Source of the DNA: Gammaproteobacteria bacterium
GTDB taxonomy: Bacteria > Pseudomonadota > Gammaproteobacteria > Pseudomonadales > Halieaceae
NCBI GenBank assembly: GCA_024742415.1
Contig: JANSYN010000012.1
Location: 80,494 to 144,493, forward strand
Reading direction: 5' to 3'
Length of the DNA: 64,000 nt
Shown: one piece after another, positions 1 to 10,010 of the stretch
How positions within the stretch are numbered: the stretch's first letter is position 1
Layout: each line of letters opens with the position of its first letter
Made by a program: the position numbers and the translations under genes
The notes under the pieces: model-generated
Told to the model about the DNA's origin: nothing
The model's database searches: none
Seen by the model: the letters and a program-made list of their open reading frames with translations, nothing else

Positions 1-628
1 TACCTGTGCCATACATATCGAGGTAATCCTGCAGGCGATCGTGAACATCCACGGCGATCTGCGCACGCCCTGTGGTCAGCACCAGATCCATACTGGTACC
101 GCCAACAACGTGGCGCAGCGCGCTTTGCGTGGCGTGTTGCAAGGAACGCTCAGGATCGCGCACCTTGAGGACAAACTTTTCTGGATCGAGAATCTCGTAC
201 TGCACAGACAGCCGCACTTCGACAATGTTCTCGTCCTGAGTGAGCATGATTTCTGTAAAGCTGGTGGAGCGCACTTTGGTCGTGTTGACGACAGTAACGT
301 CATCGATGAGGGGCGGATTCCACTGCAAACCCGGTTGTACCGTCTCATGAAACTTACCAAAGCGCAGAACCACGCCGCGCTCCTGCTCATCGATCTGGTA
401 TACGCCCATCAGCGCCCAAACGATCACAGCAACCAGCGCGATGATCCCTATCGTGGACTTGGAAAGACCACCACCGGATGCTCCCGAAGAGGACCCGCCG
501 CCGAACAGGCCACCGAACTTCTCCTGCAACTTTTTCAGGGCTTCGTCGAGATCCGGAGGGCCCTGGTCACCACCGCCCCAGGGATCCCTAGAATCATTCT
601 TACCGCCACCCGGCTCATTCCAGGCCAT
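1..628 (-). CDS. hflK: HflK, FtsH-associated membrane protease regulator (partial at left edge)
   Basis: HflK forms, with HflC, the SPFH/prohibitin-type complex that surrounds and regulates the FtsH protease at the inner membrane. About 209 N-terminal residues are visible; the C-terminal half and probably hflC lie beyond the left edge. The ORF track misses it because it runs off the window. Reading the minus strand gives MAWNEPGGGKND, a Gly/Ser-rich cytoplasmic tail, one membrane helix (STIGIIALVAVIVWALMGVY), then the SPFH start IDEQERGVVLRFGKF. The ATG at 628 is preceded by TAGGAG at good spacing. It is the last visible gene of the nnrD-to-hflK series and follows hflX by about 80 bases, as in E. 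coli. Confidence 0.95.
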   Translation of the reverse strand, partial: MAWNEPGGGKNDSRDPWGGGDQGPPDLDEALKKLQEKFGGLFGGGSSSGASGGGLSKSTIGIIALVAVIVWALMGVYQIDEQERGVVLRFGKFHETVQPGLQWNPPLIDDVTVVNTTKVRSTSFTEIMLTQDENIVEVRLSVQYEILDPEKFVLKVRDPERSLQHATQSALRHVVGGTSMDLVLTTGRAQIAVDVHDRLQDYLDMYGTG

Positions 629-709
629 AGATAACTCCTAATTCACATCAGCCAACAGTTTAGCAAATTTTTTGGTGTGGGTACGTTTAACAGGCCATTC
701 GCAGCACAA

Positions 710-1981
710 TTAAAACAGGGGATCGGGCCCCTTCTTCATCAGCCTGTTCCAGTCCGCACGGGGGAGACGCACGCTAAGCTGCACCCTGCCGTCATCGCCA
801 TAGGATTCGCATTGCACAGCGCCCAATTTGTAGAACTGGGCACGCAACCCACCTTGGTCAACATTGAGCGTCAGATCTTCACAGACCATGTCCCTGCCCA
901 GCAGTTCACTCATTGCCTCCATGAGCAGGTCAACGCCCGCACCGGACTGGGCGCTCAGCCAAACTCGTTCGGGTACGCCCTGTTCGTCACGATCAATACG
1001 CGGGGCCTGCTCCAGCAGATCAAGCTTATTGAAAACGGTGAGTTGGGGAATGTCCTGCGCTCCGATCTCCTCGAGGACGTCCTGCACCTGAAACATGTTC
1101 TCATCGCGCTGGGAGTCTGCAGCGTCTACGATATGCAGCAACAGGGAGGCATTGCGCGTTTCTTCCAGGGTTGCCTTGAAAGCCTCCACCAGCTTATGCG
1201 GTAGATGGGCAATGAACCCCACCGTGTCGGCAAGGACAACCGGGCCGATACCCTCCAGGGCGACACGTCGCAGCGTTGGATCCAGCGTCGCAAATAGCTG
1301 ATCGGCGGCGTACACCGACGCATCTGTCATTCTGTTGAACAGCGTCGATTTACCTGCATTGGTATAACCGACAAGCGACACCGTGGGAATTTCGGCACGC
1401 TGGCGCGACCGGCGACCCTGTTCACGCTGACGCCTGACCTTCTCCAGTCGGGCACTGATGGACTTGATGCGCGCACGCAGCAACCTGCGGTCTGTCTCCA
1501 GCTGGGTTTCACCCGGCCCACGCAGGCCGATACCGCCCTTCTGGCGTTCGAGGTGAGTCCAGCCGCGGACCAGACGCGTGCTCATATGTTCCAGCTGCGC
1601 GAGTTCCACCTGGAGCTTGCCCTCGTGGGTGCGCGCTCGCTGAGCAAAGATATCGAGAATCAGGCCGGTTCTATCCAGCACACGACACCCCAGTTCTTTC
1701 TCCAGATTGCGTTCCTGGCTGGGGCTCAGGGCATGATTAAACATGACGATTTCCGCGTCCTGCTCCTGCAGCGCTGCGCGAATTTCATCCAGCTTGCCAC
1801 TGCCGACAAAAATGCGGGGGTCGGGGGAATGACGCGAGCCCAGAATAAACGCGGTGGGATCGCCACCGGCCGAAAGCACCAGCTCTTCGAATTCCCTGGG
1901 ATCCTCCCGATCTGACTCACTCGACAGTTCGAGGTGCACCAGCACGGCGCGTTCCCCCGACTCAGGGCGATCGAAAAACAC
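710..1981 (-). CDS. hflX: Ribosome-associated GTPase HflX
   Basis: HflX is a GTPase that binds the 50S subunit and helps split or rescue stalled ribosomes under stress. The 423-residue protein has the family's N-terminal domain (about 1-180, with the GPGETQLETDRRLLRARI helix region) and a G domain with P-loop GYTNAGKSTLFN, switch region DTVGFIAHLPHKL and NKLD for guanine specificity. Length is normal. The start is GTG at 1981, preceded by GAGGTCATT. It lies 58 bases after hfq, with a hairpin in the gap, and is followed by hflK. Confidence 0.96.
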   Translation of the reverse strand: MFFDRPESGERAVLVHLELSSESDREDPREFEELVLSAGGDPTAFILGSRHSPDPRIFVGSGKLDEIRAALQEQDAEIVMFNHALSPSQERNLEKELGCRVLDRTGLILDIFAQRARTHEGKLQVELAQLEHMSTRLVRGWTHLERQKGGIGLRGPGETQLETDRRLLRARIKSISARLEKVRRQREQGRRSRQRAEIPTVSLVGYTNAGKSTLFNRMTDASVYAADQLFATLDPTLRRVALEGIGPVVLADTVGFIAHLPHKLVEAFKATLEETRNASLLLHIVDAADSQRDENMFQVQDVLEEIGAQDIPQLTVFNKLDLLEQAPRIDRDEQGVPERVWLSAQSGAGVDLLMEAMSELLGRDMVCEDLTLNVDQGGLRAQFYKLGAVQCESYGDDGRVQLSVRLPRADWNRLMKKGPDPLF

Positions 1982-1998
1982 AATGACCTCGTGTGATG

Positions 1999-2024
1999 GC
2001 CACCCTCACTGCACAGAGAGTGGC
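1999..2024 (-). promoter_or_regulatory. Hairpin between hfq and hflX
   Basis: A 9-base inverted repeat with one mismatch (GCCACTCTC / GAGGGTGGC on the minus strand) with an 8-base loop sits in the 58-base gap after the hfq stop. No T-run follows, so it is not a plain intrinsic terminator. It could be an attenuator, an RNase processing site or a stabiliser of hfq mRNA 3' ends. The structure is seen in the sequence; its role is inference. Confidence 0.45.
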
Positions 2025-2039
2025 GATGATGACGCTATT

Positions 2040-2285
2040 CTAGCTGTCTTCTTCGTCTGCAGGGTTCTGCAACGGCAGACGCACGACGCGCGACGGCACA
2101 ACAGTAGAAATGGCGTGTTTGTAGACCATCTGGCTAACAGTATTTTTGAGCAAAACAACAAACTGGTCGAAGGACTCGATCTGGCCCTGCAGCTTGATAC
2201 CGTTGACCAGATAAATTGAGACTGGAACGCGTTCCTTACGCAGTATATTCAGGTAAGGGTCTTGTAGCGTGTGCCCTTTTGACAT
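2040..2285 (-). CDS. hfq: RNA chaperone Hfq
   Basis: Hfq is the hexameric Sm-like RNA chaperone that pairs small RNAs with mRNAs. From the ATG at 2285 the protein has 81 residues: [20 protein letters not shown] is the Sm1 start, and YKHAIST carries the Sm2 motif. The C-terminal tail is short and acidic (NPADEEDS), unlike the long tail of E. coli Hfq. The ORF track starts 8 codons earlier; the ATG at 2285 is chosen because TTAGGAG lies just upstream and the Hfq family starts there. Confidence 0.98.
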   Translation of the reverse strand: MSKGHTLQDPYLNILRKERVPVSIYLVNGIKLQGQIESFDQFVVLLKNTVSQMVYKHAISTVVPSRVVRLPLQNPADEEDS

Positions 2286-2436
2286 AACTCTACTCCTAAG
2301 CAGGCTCAAATGGAGCCGTAAAAGATAAAAAAACCATGACCTCTTATCGCCCCATCGCGCTCATCCCTATCTGAGCAGCGGGGTGATATCGGGCCTTCGT
2401 CGATAAGCTAATACAGTATAGGGCATTTACACAACA

Positions 2437-3438
2437 CTATGTTGGAGGTATTGCGAGATAGTTCACTGCCAGGGCACTGGGCAAACCCCCTTCGTACTCC
2501 TCAAAACCGGGCATTTTCACGACGTTACCCTCTGAGTTGGTCATTATCCACTGCAGATCGGCCCATTTTCTCAGCCACGTCAGCTGCCGCCTGGCCAGTT
2601 GCCGGGTAGCGCTGACCGCGTTCTGCACAGCTTCCTCAAACGTGACGGTACCCTCGAGGTGCTCCCATAATTGTCGGTATCCCACCGCACGTACCGCCGG
2701 TAAGGCCGCATGGAGATCCCCCCGGTCATAAAGGGTACGCACTTCCTCCAGCAGGCCGGCTGCCAGCATGTTTTCGAAGCGACGCTCTATGCGCTCGTGC
2801 AGCACCCTGCGCTCCACCGGGGCAAGGCCGATCTGGCGCACGTCGAACCGCTGCAGAAATTCCTGCTGTGCACGCTCTGCCTGACCAACACGGTGCCATT
2901 GTGACAAAGGCGTGCCACTGGCCAGATACACCTCCAGCGCACGACACAGCCGCTGGGAGTGATGCGGGTGGATCCGGGCGGCAGCTTCCGGGTCTACCTG
3001 CTCGAGGCGCTTATGGATCGCCGCCCAGCCCTGCGCCTGCGCCTGCGCCTCTATTTCAGCCCGTATGCCCGCGTCTGCCGCGGGCATCTGCGCAAGGCCC
3101 TGCAGAAAGGCCTTGAAGTAGAGCATGGTGCCACCCACCAGCAACGGTGTCTTGCCGCGCGCGACAATATCCTCCACCAGGGCGCCGGCGTCCCGCACAA
3201 ACTCCGCAGCCGAGTAGACCTGTTGTGGGTCACGAATATCGATCAGGTGATGGGGGTAATCGGGTTTAGCACTGCCAATGTCCAGGCCGCGATAGACCAG
3301 CGCAGAGTCAACACTGATCAACTCGCAGTGACGCTCCCGCGCCAAAGCAATAGCTAAATCCGTCTTGCCCGAGGCAGTGGGGCCCATCAGACAAATCAAC
3401 TGCGGCCGCTGCACCGTGGATCCTGGCTCAGCGTCCAC
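2437..3438 (-). CDS. miaA: tRNA dimethylallyltransferase MiaA
   Basis: MiaA transfers a dimethylallyl group to N6 of A37 in tRNAs that read codons starting with U. The 333-residue protein has the P-loop [15 protein letters not shown], the [16 protein letters not shown] substrate region, HHLIDIRDP, and the core motif [11 protein letters not shown]. Length is normal for the family. The start is GTG at 3438, 11 bases inside the end of mutL, which suggests translational coupling. Hfq follows after about 150 bases, enough for an hfq promoter. Confidence 0.97.
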   Translation of the reverse strand: MDAEPGSTVQRPQLICLMGPTASGKTDLAIALARERHCELISVDSALVYRGLDIGSAKPDYPHHLIDIRDPQQVYSAAEFVRDAGALVEDIVARGKTPLLVGGTMLYFKAFLQGLAQMPAADAGIRAEIEAQAQAQGWAAIHKRLEQVDPEAAARIHPHHSQRLCRALEVYLASGTPLSQWHRVGQAERAQQEFLQRFDVRQIGLAPVERRVLHERIERRFENMLAAGLLEEVRTLYDRGDLHAALPAVRAVGYRQLWEHLEGTVTFEEAVQNAVSATRQLARRQLTWLRKWADLQWIMTNSEGNVVKMPGFEEYEGGLPSALAVNYLAIPPT

Positions 3439-5257
3439 GAAGAAACAGCTTGTCCAGCTCGTCTATCGTCAGTTGCACCCAGGTGGGACGGCCATGGTTG
3501 CACTGGCCCGAACGCTCCGTCTCCTCCATATCACGTAACAGGGCGTTCATCTCGGGGATGGTCAGCCTGCGATTGGCGCGCACCGCGCCGTGGCAGGCCA
3601 TGGTAGAAAGTATGTCATCCAGGTGAGCTTCGACCCGCTCGGAGGTGCCGTACTCGATAAAATCCGCCAGTACGTCGCGCAAGAGCTGTTCGACATCTGC
3701 ATCGCGCAGCGCCACTGGCACTTCCCTGATCACGAGGGCCTCGTCACCGGCAGCCTCGACACACAGGCCAACATTGGCGAAAAAGGCCTGGTTGTCAGTA
3801 GCAACTTGCACCTCGCGCTGGCTCACGGCAACCGCTTGCGGCACCAGTAAAGGTTGACTGCGCGCCGGGCTGTCGGCGCGCGTTGCTTTCAGGCGCTCAT
3901 AGGTGATGCGCTCGTGCGCCGCATGCATGTCCACCAGCACTAACCCCTGCGCATTCTCTGCCAGTATATAAATGCCATGCAACTGGGCTAGTGCATAGCC
4001 CAGCGGGGGCGCATCCTCAGGCGCCTCATCCTGGTCCAGACCGCGCAGCCGGGCATAGCTTGCCATCTGCTCCCCCACCGGCAAGGCACGGCCCATGCCG
4101 GAATTACCGGCATAGGGCCCTGCCGCAGCCGCTGGCCGACCCCAGCCCAGACTCGCCTGAGTGTGTATCTCGCCGGTTGCGACGTCCACCTGCAGGCCAT
4201 GCTCGCCTGCCACAGAAGCTGGCTCAGTGGGCATACCAGCAGGCACGCCGGGACGCACATCTGCCAACGAGCGATGCAGGCTTGAGAAGATAAAATTGTG
4301 CACCGCGCGACCATCGCGGAAACGAACCTCGTGCTTGGTGGGATGCACATTGACATCAACCAGCGCCGGGTCGAGTTCCAGATACAATACAAAAGCCGGA
4401 TGCCGACCATGAAAGAGCACGTCGCGATAGGCCTGGCGAATCGCATGGGCAACGAGCTTGTCGCGAATGACACGCCCGTTGACGAAGAAATACTGCAAGT
4501 CAGCCTGGCTGCGCGAAAATGTGGGCAGCCCAACCCAGCCCCAGAGCCGGTAAGGAGCGGCCGCAGACTCAATCGCAATTGCCTGTTCCATAAATGCAGG
4601 GCCACACACAGCGGCGACCCGCCGCTGCTGGTCCGCTGTGCCCGCTGCACTTTGCAGGTTGTGCACAACTCTGCCATTGTGGCGCAGGCTGAAGGCCACT
4701 TCGAATCGACCCAGGGCCTGGCGCTTTAACACTTCCTCAAGGTGTCCAAACTCGGTTTTCTCGGTACGCAGAAACTTGCGCCTGGCCGGCGTGTTGAAGA
4801 ACAAATCGCGCACTTCCACCGTGGTGCCGCGCGGGTGCGGGGCCGGTTTGACAATCACGTCCATGTCGCGGCCCTCGCAGGCGGCGCAGCTACCGTGACT
4901 GCCCGTTGTGCTGGCATTTGAGGTGATCGCGAGGCGCGACACTGAGCCAATACTGGCGAGCGCCTCCCCACGAAAGCCAAGGCTACCGACGCGCTCAAGG
5001 TCTTCCAGTGAGGCGATTTTGCTGGTGGCATGGCGCGCCAGGGCCAGGGGCAGGTCCCGGGCATCGATACCCATCCCATCATCGCGAATACGGATCAGCT
5101 TGCTGCCGCCGCCCTCGACATCTACCTCAATGCGCCGTGCACCGGCATCGATGCTGTTTTCAAGAATCTCCTTGAGCACCGAAGCTGGACGCTCAACGAC
5201 CTCTCCCGCCGCTATCTGGTTGGCCAGCCGTGAACTGAGTTGTTGAATACGGGGCAT
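3428..5257 (-). CDS. mutL: DNA mismatch repair protein MutL
   Basis: MutL couples MutS mismatch recognition to strand incision. The N-terminal GHKL ATPase is clear ([37 protein letters not shown]). The C-terminal dimerisation domain carries [15 protein letters not shown], which fits the endonuclease signature D[QM]HAxxExxxxE found in MutL proteins of bacteria lacking MutH and absent from E. coli MutL. Start is uncertain: [19 protein letters not shown] at 5257 fits the family, but the frame is open to ATGs at 5284 and 5338, the last with a weak AGGT site. The gene lies between amiB and miaA as in E. coli. Confidence 0.95.
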   Translation of the reverse strand: MPRIQQLSSRLANQIAAGEVVERPASVLKEILENSIDAGARRIEVDVEGGGSKLIRIRDDGMGIDARDLPLALARHATSKIASLEDLERVGSLGFRGEALASIGSVSRLAITSNASTTGSHGSCAACEGRDMDVIVKPAPHPRGTTVEVRDLFFNTPARRKFLRTEKTEFGHLEEVLKRQALGRFEVAFSLRHNGRVVHNLQSAAGTADQQRRVAAVCGPAFMEQAIAIESAAAPYRLWGWVGLPTFSRSQADLQYFFVNGRVIRDKLVAHAIRQAYRDVLFHGRHPAFVLYLELDPALVDVNVHPTKHEVRFRDGRAVHNFIFSSLHRSLADVRPGVPAGMPTEPASVAGEHGLQVDVATGEIHTQASLGWGRPAAAAGPYAGNSGMGRALPVGEQMASYARLRGLDQDEAPEDAPPLGYALAQLHGIYILAENAQGLVLVDMHAAHERITYERLKATRADSPARSQPLLVPQAVAVSQREVQVATDNQAFFANVGLCVEAAGDEALVIREVPVALRDADVEQLLRDVLADFIEYGTSERVEAHLDDILSTMACHGAVRANRRLTIPEMNALLRDMEETERSGQCNHGRPTWVQLTIDELDKLFLRGR

Positions 5258-5456
5258 GAAAGCTTTGTCGACCTCGTTGGCCATAAACCAGGGGCAGCGG
5301 CGCTGCAACTGCGCTGTAATGCTGGGCGCGCTGGCCATGTTACCTGCTCGAGGGCTATCAGGTAACAGGACAGTGCCAAAAGAACCGGGCGAATGCTATC
5401 GGCGCACCGCTGCCCTTCCGGGTGGGGTGCTGGCCCCCGGGCGCTGCCGGATAACG

Positions 5457-6761
5457 CTAGCTGCTGGGAATGTTCAGTTTCTGGCCCACCATGATTCTGG
5501 AGCCGTCAATACCGTTGAAGCTCTTCAGGTCGGCCAGGGACACGCTGAATCGGCTGGCGATGCCCGACAGGGTATCGCCCCGAGCAATGGTGTACTCACG
5601 CCCGCCCTGTTGGCGCTGCCAGGCGAGTAATGTGCCCGACGGGGGATGGGCGATGAACCAGTCGCGAATACCGCGATGGATAGCAGCGGCCATTTTTTTC
5701 TGGTAAGCGCGGGTTCCCAGCTTCTCTGCCTCGCCCGGGTTTGAGATAAAACCCGTCTCGACCAGGATCGAGGGAATATCCGGTGACTTGAGCACGGCAA
5801 AACCGGCCTGCTCAACACTTTTCTTGTGCAGTTTGGCGATGTTATCCATGTTGGAAAGCACGCGATCACCCAGTTTCAGGCTGGTATCGAGGGTAGATGT
5901 CATCGATAAATCAGCGAGTACGCCGGCCAGCACATCATCTTTGTCGGACAGGCGCACCCCACCGACCAGGTCGGCTGCATTTTCGCGCTGCGCCAGGTAT
6001 TTCGCGGCTGTACTGGTAGCGCCACTGGTTGACAGCGCATAAACAGAAGCCCCGCTGGCCTGTTTGTTGTGAAACGCATCCGCATGAATAGAGACAAAAA
6101 GGTCCGCCTGGCGTGCGCGCGCCAGATCCCTGCGTCCCTTCAGGCTGATGTAGTAATCGCCGGTACGTATCAGCGTGGGCTGAAAGCCGCTATCGGCCTC
6201 CAACAGGCGTTGCAGTTCCTTGGAGATGGCCAGCACGACGTCTTTCTCGCGCAGCTTGCGTGGCCCCAGGGCACCGGGGTCTTCACCGCCGTGGCCTGCA
6301 TCAATTGCGATAATGATGTCTCGCTTGCGCGACTCGGTAACGCTCTTTTTGACCGTAACGGGCTTTGCTACTTTGTCGTAAAGGTCAAGAACCAGTCGAT
6401 CACCTGCCTGCGCATTGGCTTTCAGCACGAAACTGCGCGGCTCTACCTCGGCACTGATATCCAGAACAACCCGGAGGTCGTCACCATCGCGAACCCCCGT
6501 TCGAATGCGCGCTACCGGCGTATCGCCCAACTCCAACGTGTCGATGTCTGCCTCTGCCGCGAGCGCGACATCCTTGATGTCCAGCACGATACGCTGGGGG
6601 TTATCTAGCGTTATGAGCTTGTGCTCTGCCGGTGCGCTTAAATCGAAAACCACCCGCGTGTGATCAGGCGCCCGCCACAAGCGCACATCCTGTACGGATG
6701 CCGCCCACAGGGACTGTGAAGCCAATACACTGAGGATCACGAGGATCCAACGCCTGCCCAT
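5457..6761 (-). CDS. amiB: N-acetylmuramoyl-L-alanine amidase AmiB/AmiC type with LysM
   Basis: Periplasmic zinc amidase that cuts septal peptidoglycan during daughter-cell separation. The 434 residues hold a signal peptide (ILVILSVLASQSLWAA), an AMIN domain (about 22-130), the Amidase_3 domain (about 150-370) with DAGHGGEDPGA, SIHADAF and the catalytic-Glu region LVETGFISN, and a C-terminal LysM (YTIARGDTLSGIASRF, about 388-432). The AMIN-Amidase_3-LysM order matches AmiB. ATG at 6761; it lies between tsaE and mutL as in many gammaproteobacteria. Confidence 0.96.
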   Translation of the reverse strand: MGRRWILVILSVLASQSLWAASVQDVRLWRAPDHTRVVFDLSAPAEHKLITLDNPQRIVLDIKDVALAAEADIDTLELGDTPVARIRTGVRDGDDLRVVLDISAEVEPRSFVLKANAQAGDRLVLDLYDKVAKPVTVKKSVTESRKRDIIIAIDAGHGGEDPGALGPRKLREKDVVLAISKELQRLLEADSGFQPTLIRTGDYYISLKGRRDLARARQADLFVSIHADAFHNKQASGASVYALSTSGATSTAAKYLAQRENAADLVGGVRLSDKDDVLAGVLADLSMTSTLDTSLKLGDRVLSNMDNIAKLHKKSVEQAGFAVLKSPDIPSILVETGFISNPGEAEKLGTRAYQKKMAAAIHRGIRDWFIAHPPSGTLLAWQRQQGGREYTIARGDTLSGIASRFSVSLADLKSFNGIDGSRIMVGQKLNIPSS

Positions 6762-6840
6762 AGCTCACCCGCCGCTCTTTAACGTCCCACGAGGTCAGGG
6801 TCAGCGGCGGTTGATACCACCTGCGCCCCGGGCCTTTGCG

Positions 6841-7311
6841 CTACGACTGGCTACCGCACAGGGCAAGTTGACCTCGCTCTGAACAGGACTCCAGACGCAC
6901 ACGGCGACCCTCACCCTCGCTTGTTATGCTCACTACTATATCCGGCTCCGGCAAAACCCCCAAGCCCCGCTCGGGCCACTCGACCAGACACAAGGAATTT
7001 TCACCAAAATAATCGCGAATTCCCATCAGCTCCAGCTCCTGCGCATCATTCACCCGGTATAAATCGAAGTGATAGACCACCAAATGCGCAAATTCATAGG
7101 GCTCAACCAGGGTGTAGGTAGGGCTCTTTACGGCACCCTCGTGCCCCATTTTACGCAGCAAGCCGCGAACCATTGTGGTTTTCCCCGTGCCCAGGTCGCC
7201 CCGTAGCGCAACTGCCATGCCCGCACCACAACTATTGGCCAACCTGCCACCCAGGGCAACCATGGCGTCCTCGTCCTCGACAAACAGTGATTGCGCTGCC
7301 GTAGTGTTCAA
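6841..7311 (-). CDS. tsaE: tRNA threonylcarbamoyladenosine ATPase subunit TsaE
   Basis: TsaE is the ATPase partner of TsaB/TsaD in making t6A37 on ANN-decoding tRNAs. The P-loop LRGDLGTGKTTMVRGLL, SPTYTLVEPY and LVEWPERG are visible. I place the start at TTG 7311, which overlaps the nnrD stop as TTGA and has GGGAGA upstream; this gives 156 residues, the normal family size. The ORF track's longer version (from 7407) runs 32 codons into nnrD and its extra N-terminus (MRARRGGRPGG) does not look like TsaE. Confidence 0.93.
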   Translation of the reverse strand: MNTTAAQSLFVEDEDAMVALGGRLANSCGAGMAVALRGDLGTGKTTMVRGLLRKMGHEGAVKSPTYTLVEPYEFAHLVVYHFDLYRVNDAQELELMGIRDYFGENSLCLVEWPERGLGVLPEPDIVVSITSEGEGRRVRLESCSERGQLALCGSQS

Positions 7312-8786
7312 CCGAGTATCTCCCGCAGGTAAGGCATTAAATCTGTCGCCAACAGGCCGCGCTGCCCTGACGCAGCCGCCAGGTCTGCCGCCGCGCCGTG
7401 CACGCATACGCCAAGCGCGGCCGCGTCCTGAAGGCTTAACCCCTGCGCCACCAGCCCGCCCAGAATTCCGCTAAGAACATCACCCATGCCGCCACTGGCC
7501 ATGCCGGGATTGCCATAATCACTGAGCAGGCAACGCTGTGCGGTAGCCACCAATGTACCGTTGCCCTTCAGGACGCTGACGCCCCCATAGCGCTGCTGCA
7601 ACTGTGCAACGGCGGCAAAGCGGTCCGACTGCACCTGGGCAACGGGACAGGACAACAGCCGCGCTGCTTCCCCTGGATGGGGTGTGAGCAACCAGTCGTC
7701 GCGATAAGATGCAGCGTCGGCATCAGCCGCCAGCAGGTTCAGCGCATCAGCATCGACCACCAGGGGTTTTCCGGCGGCAAGGGCCATTTGCAGCAAGTGC
7801 CGCGACCATTCACCCTGCCCGAGACCCGGGCCAACCACCACAACGTCGCAGACCTCCAGCAACGGCGTGACCTCAGCGGCGGATTGCACGCCCATGGCCA
7901 TTGCCTCCGGTGTGCGTGCGAGAATGGCCGGCACGTGCTCGGCCCGCGTGGCGGCCCGAACCAGCCCCGCACCACAGCGCAAGGCGCCCTCTACAGCCAT
8001 ACACACCGCGCCGCCCATGCCCCGATCACCACCAATCACCAGCACTGAGCCATACATGCCCTTGTGTGCGGTTGCCGGGCGCGCGGGAAGGTGCTGCAGC
8101 ACCGCTTCCAGCTCGACGCGCTGGCAATCGGCAGGCACCGCATCGTACACCGCCATCGGTACCGCCAGATCAGACAGGACAACATCACCGGTATAGTCAG
8201 GAGCCGCGAGGCAAAAAAGGCCACGCTTGAGGCCAATAAACGTTACGGTCAAATCAGCGCGCACCGCACAACCAAGTACTCTCCCTGTATCTGTACACAG
8301 GCCCGAGGGAACATCTACCGCAACCACGGGCAGGCCCTGGCGGTTAATCGCTGCTATGGCCTGCTGATAATCCTGGCGCACCTCACCGCTTAACCCGGTT
8401 CCAAGCAGCGCATCGACGATCACACCGTGCGGTTCAAGTGCGTGGTCAGCGTAGGGCTCGATACTGACGCCGTTCGTCAGTGCCTGGGCATAGGCCAGCT
8501 GCGCGTCCCCGCTGAGTCGCGCGGCATCGGCAACCAGAAGGACACGCACCGCCACGCCGCGTTTGTGCGCCAGATCGGCAATCAGGAAACCATCGCCTGC
8601 GTTGTTGCCCGTGCCGCATAGAATCTGCAGGCATTGAGCATCGGGCCAGCCAGACATCAAATGACGCAAGGTAGCCTCCGCGGCCCGCGACATCAGCGTG
8701 ATACCGGGGATGCCGTGCTCCTCGATGGCGCATCGGTCCAGCGCTCGCGTTTGCGCAGCGGTATACAAATTTTCACTGCCTGCCAT
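7308..8786 (-). CDS. nnrD: Bifunctional NAD(P)H-hydrate epimerase / ADP-dependent dehydratase
   Basis: Repairs hydrated NADH/NADPH: the N-terminal YjeF_N epimerase domain (about 10-215, CGTGNNAGDGFLIADLA, DALLGTGLSGEV) interconverts the R and S hydrates, and the C-terminal ribokinase-like domain (about 230-492) dehydrates the S form using ADP. KGNGTLVA and GNPGMASGGMGDVLSGIL near residue 440 are the nucleotide-binding signature. 492 residues is normal for the fused enzyme. ATG at 8786 has AGGTGA upstream. It is the first gene of the leftward series and overlaps tsaE by four bases. Confidence 0.96.
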   Translation of the reverse strand: MAGSENLYTAAQTRALDRCAIEEHGIPGITLMSRAAEATLRHLMSGWPDAQCLQILCGTGNNAGDGFLIADLAHKRGVAVRVLLVADAARLSGDAQLAYAQALTNGVSIEPYADHALEPHGVIVDALLGTGLSGEVRQDYQQAIAAINRQGLPVVAVDVPSGLCTDTGRVLGCAVRADLTVTFIGLKRGLFCLAAPDYTGDVVLSDLAVPMAVYDAVPADCQRVELEAVLQHLPARPATAHKGMYGSVLVIGGDRGMGGAVCMAVEGALRCGAGLVRAATRAEHVPAILARTPEAMAMGVQSAAEVTPLLEVCDVVVVGPGLGQGEWSRHLLQMALAAGKPLVVDADALNLLAADADAASYRDDWLLTPHPGEAARLLSCPVAQVQSDRFAAVAQLQQRYGGVSVLKGNGTLVATAQRCLLSDYGNPGMASGGMGDVLSGILGGLVAQGLSLQDAAALGVCVHGAAADLAAASGQRGLLATDLMPYLREILG

Positions 8787-8865
8787 AGGTCTTTCACCTG
8801 CAATCGTGCAAACATGGGTACGACCAGCTCAATGGTGCCAACACCAAGGGCGGGAATCTGGCAAA

Positions 8866-8871
8866 ATTATA
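8866..8871 (-). promoter_or_regulatory. Possible -10 element for the nnrD operon
   Basis: On the minus strand a perfect TATAAT lies about 80 bases upstream of the nnrD ATG, in the 114-base gap between the divergent nnrD and queG genes. No good -35 was found at 16-18 bases, so this is a suggestion only. Confidence 0.35.
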
Positions 8872-8900
8872 CCCGCATACACGCCACAAGGTGATCTACA

Positions 8901-10010
8901 TTGCCCAACCAGCCTTCCGCAAGCCAGCTCCAGGCGCTTGTCAGCGACATCAGGCAATGGAGCAGCGAGCTTGGGTTTCAACAGGTCGGTATTACCGATG
9001 CCGAGCCGGGCGACAACGAGGCGTATCTCGAGCGCTGGTTGGCGGCAGGCCATCACGGCAATATGGACTACATGCAGCGCCATGGCACTAAACGCAGCCG
9101 ACCGCGTGAGTTAGTGCCGGGCACAGCCAGGGTGATCTCGTTGCGCATGGATTACCTGCCACAGGACAGCCACGCGCAGCAGCTGCTGGAACAAACAGAC
9201 AAGGCTTACATTTCACGTTACGCGCTGGGCCGCGACTACCACAAATTAATACGCAAACGGCTGGCCACACTGGCAACGCGCATCGAGAAGGCCGCTCAGG
9301 CGGGTAACTACCGCGCATTCGTGGACAGCGCGCCCGTTCTGGAAAGGGCGTTTGCCGAGAAAGCCGGTCTGGGATGGATCGCAAAGAACACAATGCTGAT
9401 CAATGCAGAGGCCGGCTCCTGGTTCTTTCTTGGCGAAATCTTCACCGACCTGCCGCTACCCCTCGACGAGCCACAACGCCATAAGCATTGCGGCACCTGC
9501 ACCGCCTGCCTTGATGTGTGTCCGACGGATGCCTTTACAGGCCCGTTCCAACTGGATGCCAGGCGCTGCATTTCCTATCTGACGATAGAGTACGCCGGCA
9601 GCATCGATGAAGAGCTGCGCCCACTGATGGGTAATCGCGTTTTTGGCTGCGACGACTGCCAGCTATGCTGCCCATGGAACAAGTTCGCGCAGTTCACAGC
9701 AGAACCTGACTTCAAGCCGCGCCATGGACTCGACAACGCAGAATTGGCGCAGCTCATGCAATGGGACGAGGCGACCTACCTGCGCAACACCGAGGGTTCG
9801 GCCATCAGGCGCATCGGTCACCAACGCTGGTTACGCAACATTGCGATCGCATTGGGCAATGCCCCCACCTCGGCAGCAGTTGTCGAAGCGCTGCAGGCCC
9901 ATAGCAACCACAGCTCAGCACTCGTTCGTGAACACGTTCACTGGGCACTGGCGCAGCACGGTGTTACTCCAGCTTCAGGAAGTGATCCCGATAATAGCGC
10001 ATCTCACTGA
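8901..10010 (+). CDS. queG: Epoxyqueuosine reductase QueG
   Basis: Last step of queuosine synthesis: cobalamin-dependent reduction of epoxyqueuosine in tRNA, with two 4Fe-4S clusters. The clusters' ligands are seen as [16 protein letters not shown] and [13 protein letters not shown]-terminal HEAT-like region (about 300-355) follows. 369 residues is normal. The start is TTG at 8901 with a strong AAGGTGAT five bases upstream. It is divergent from nnrD as in E. coli, and its last 47 bases overlap the end of orn on the other strand. Confidence 0.95.
   Translation: MPNQPSASQLQALVSDIRQWSSELGFQQVGITDAEPGDNEAYLERWLAAGHHGNMDYMQRHGTKRSRPRELVPGTARVISLRMDYLPQDSHAQQLLEQTDKAYISRYALGRDYHKLIRKRLATLATRIEKAAQAGNYRAFVDSAPVLERAFAEKAGLGWIAKNTMLINAEAGSWFFLGEIFTDLPLPLDEPQRHKHCGTCTACLDVCPTDAFTGPFQLDARRCISYLTIEYAGSIDEELRPLMGNRVFGCDDCQLCCPWNKFAQFTAEPDFKPRHGLDNAELAQLMQWDEATYLRNTEGSAIRRIGHQRWLRNIAIALGNAPTSAAVVEALQAHSNHSSALVREHVHWALAQHGVTPASGSDPDNSASH

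Noticed and set aside
4298-4729. 143-residue plus-strand ORF inside mutL
   Set aside because: It is the antisense shadow of a clearly coding gene and has no RBS. Many track ORFs in this window are of this kind.
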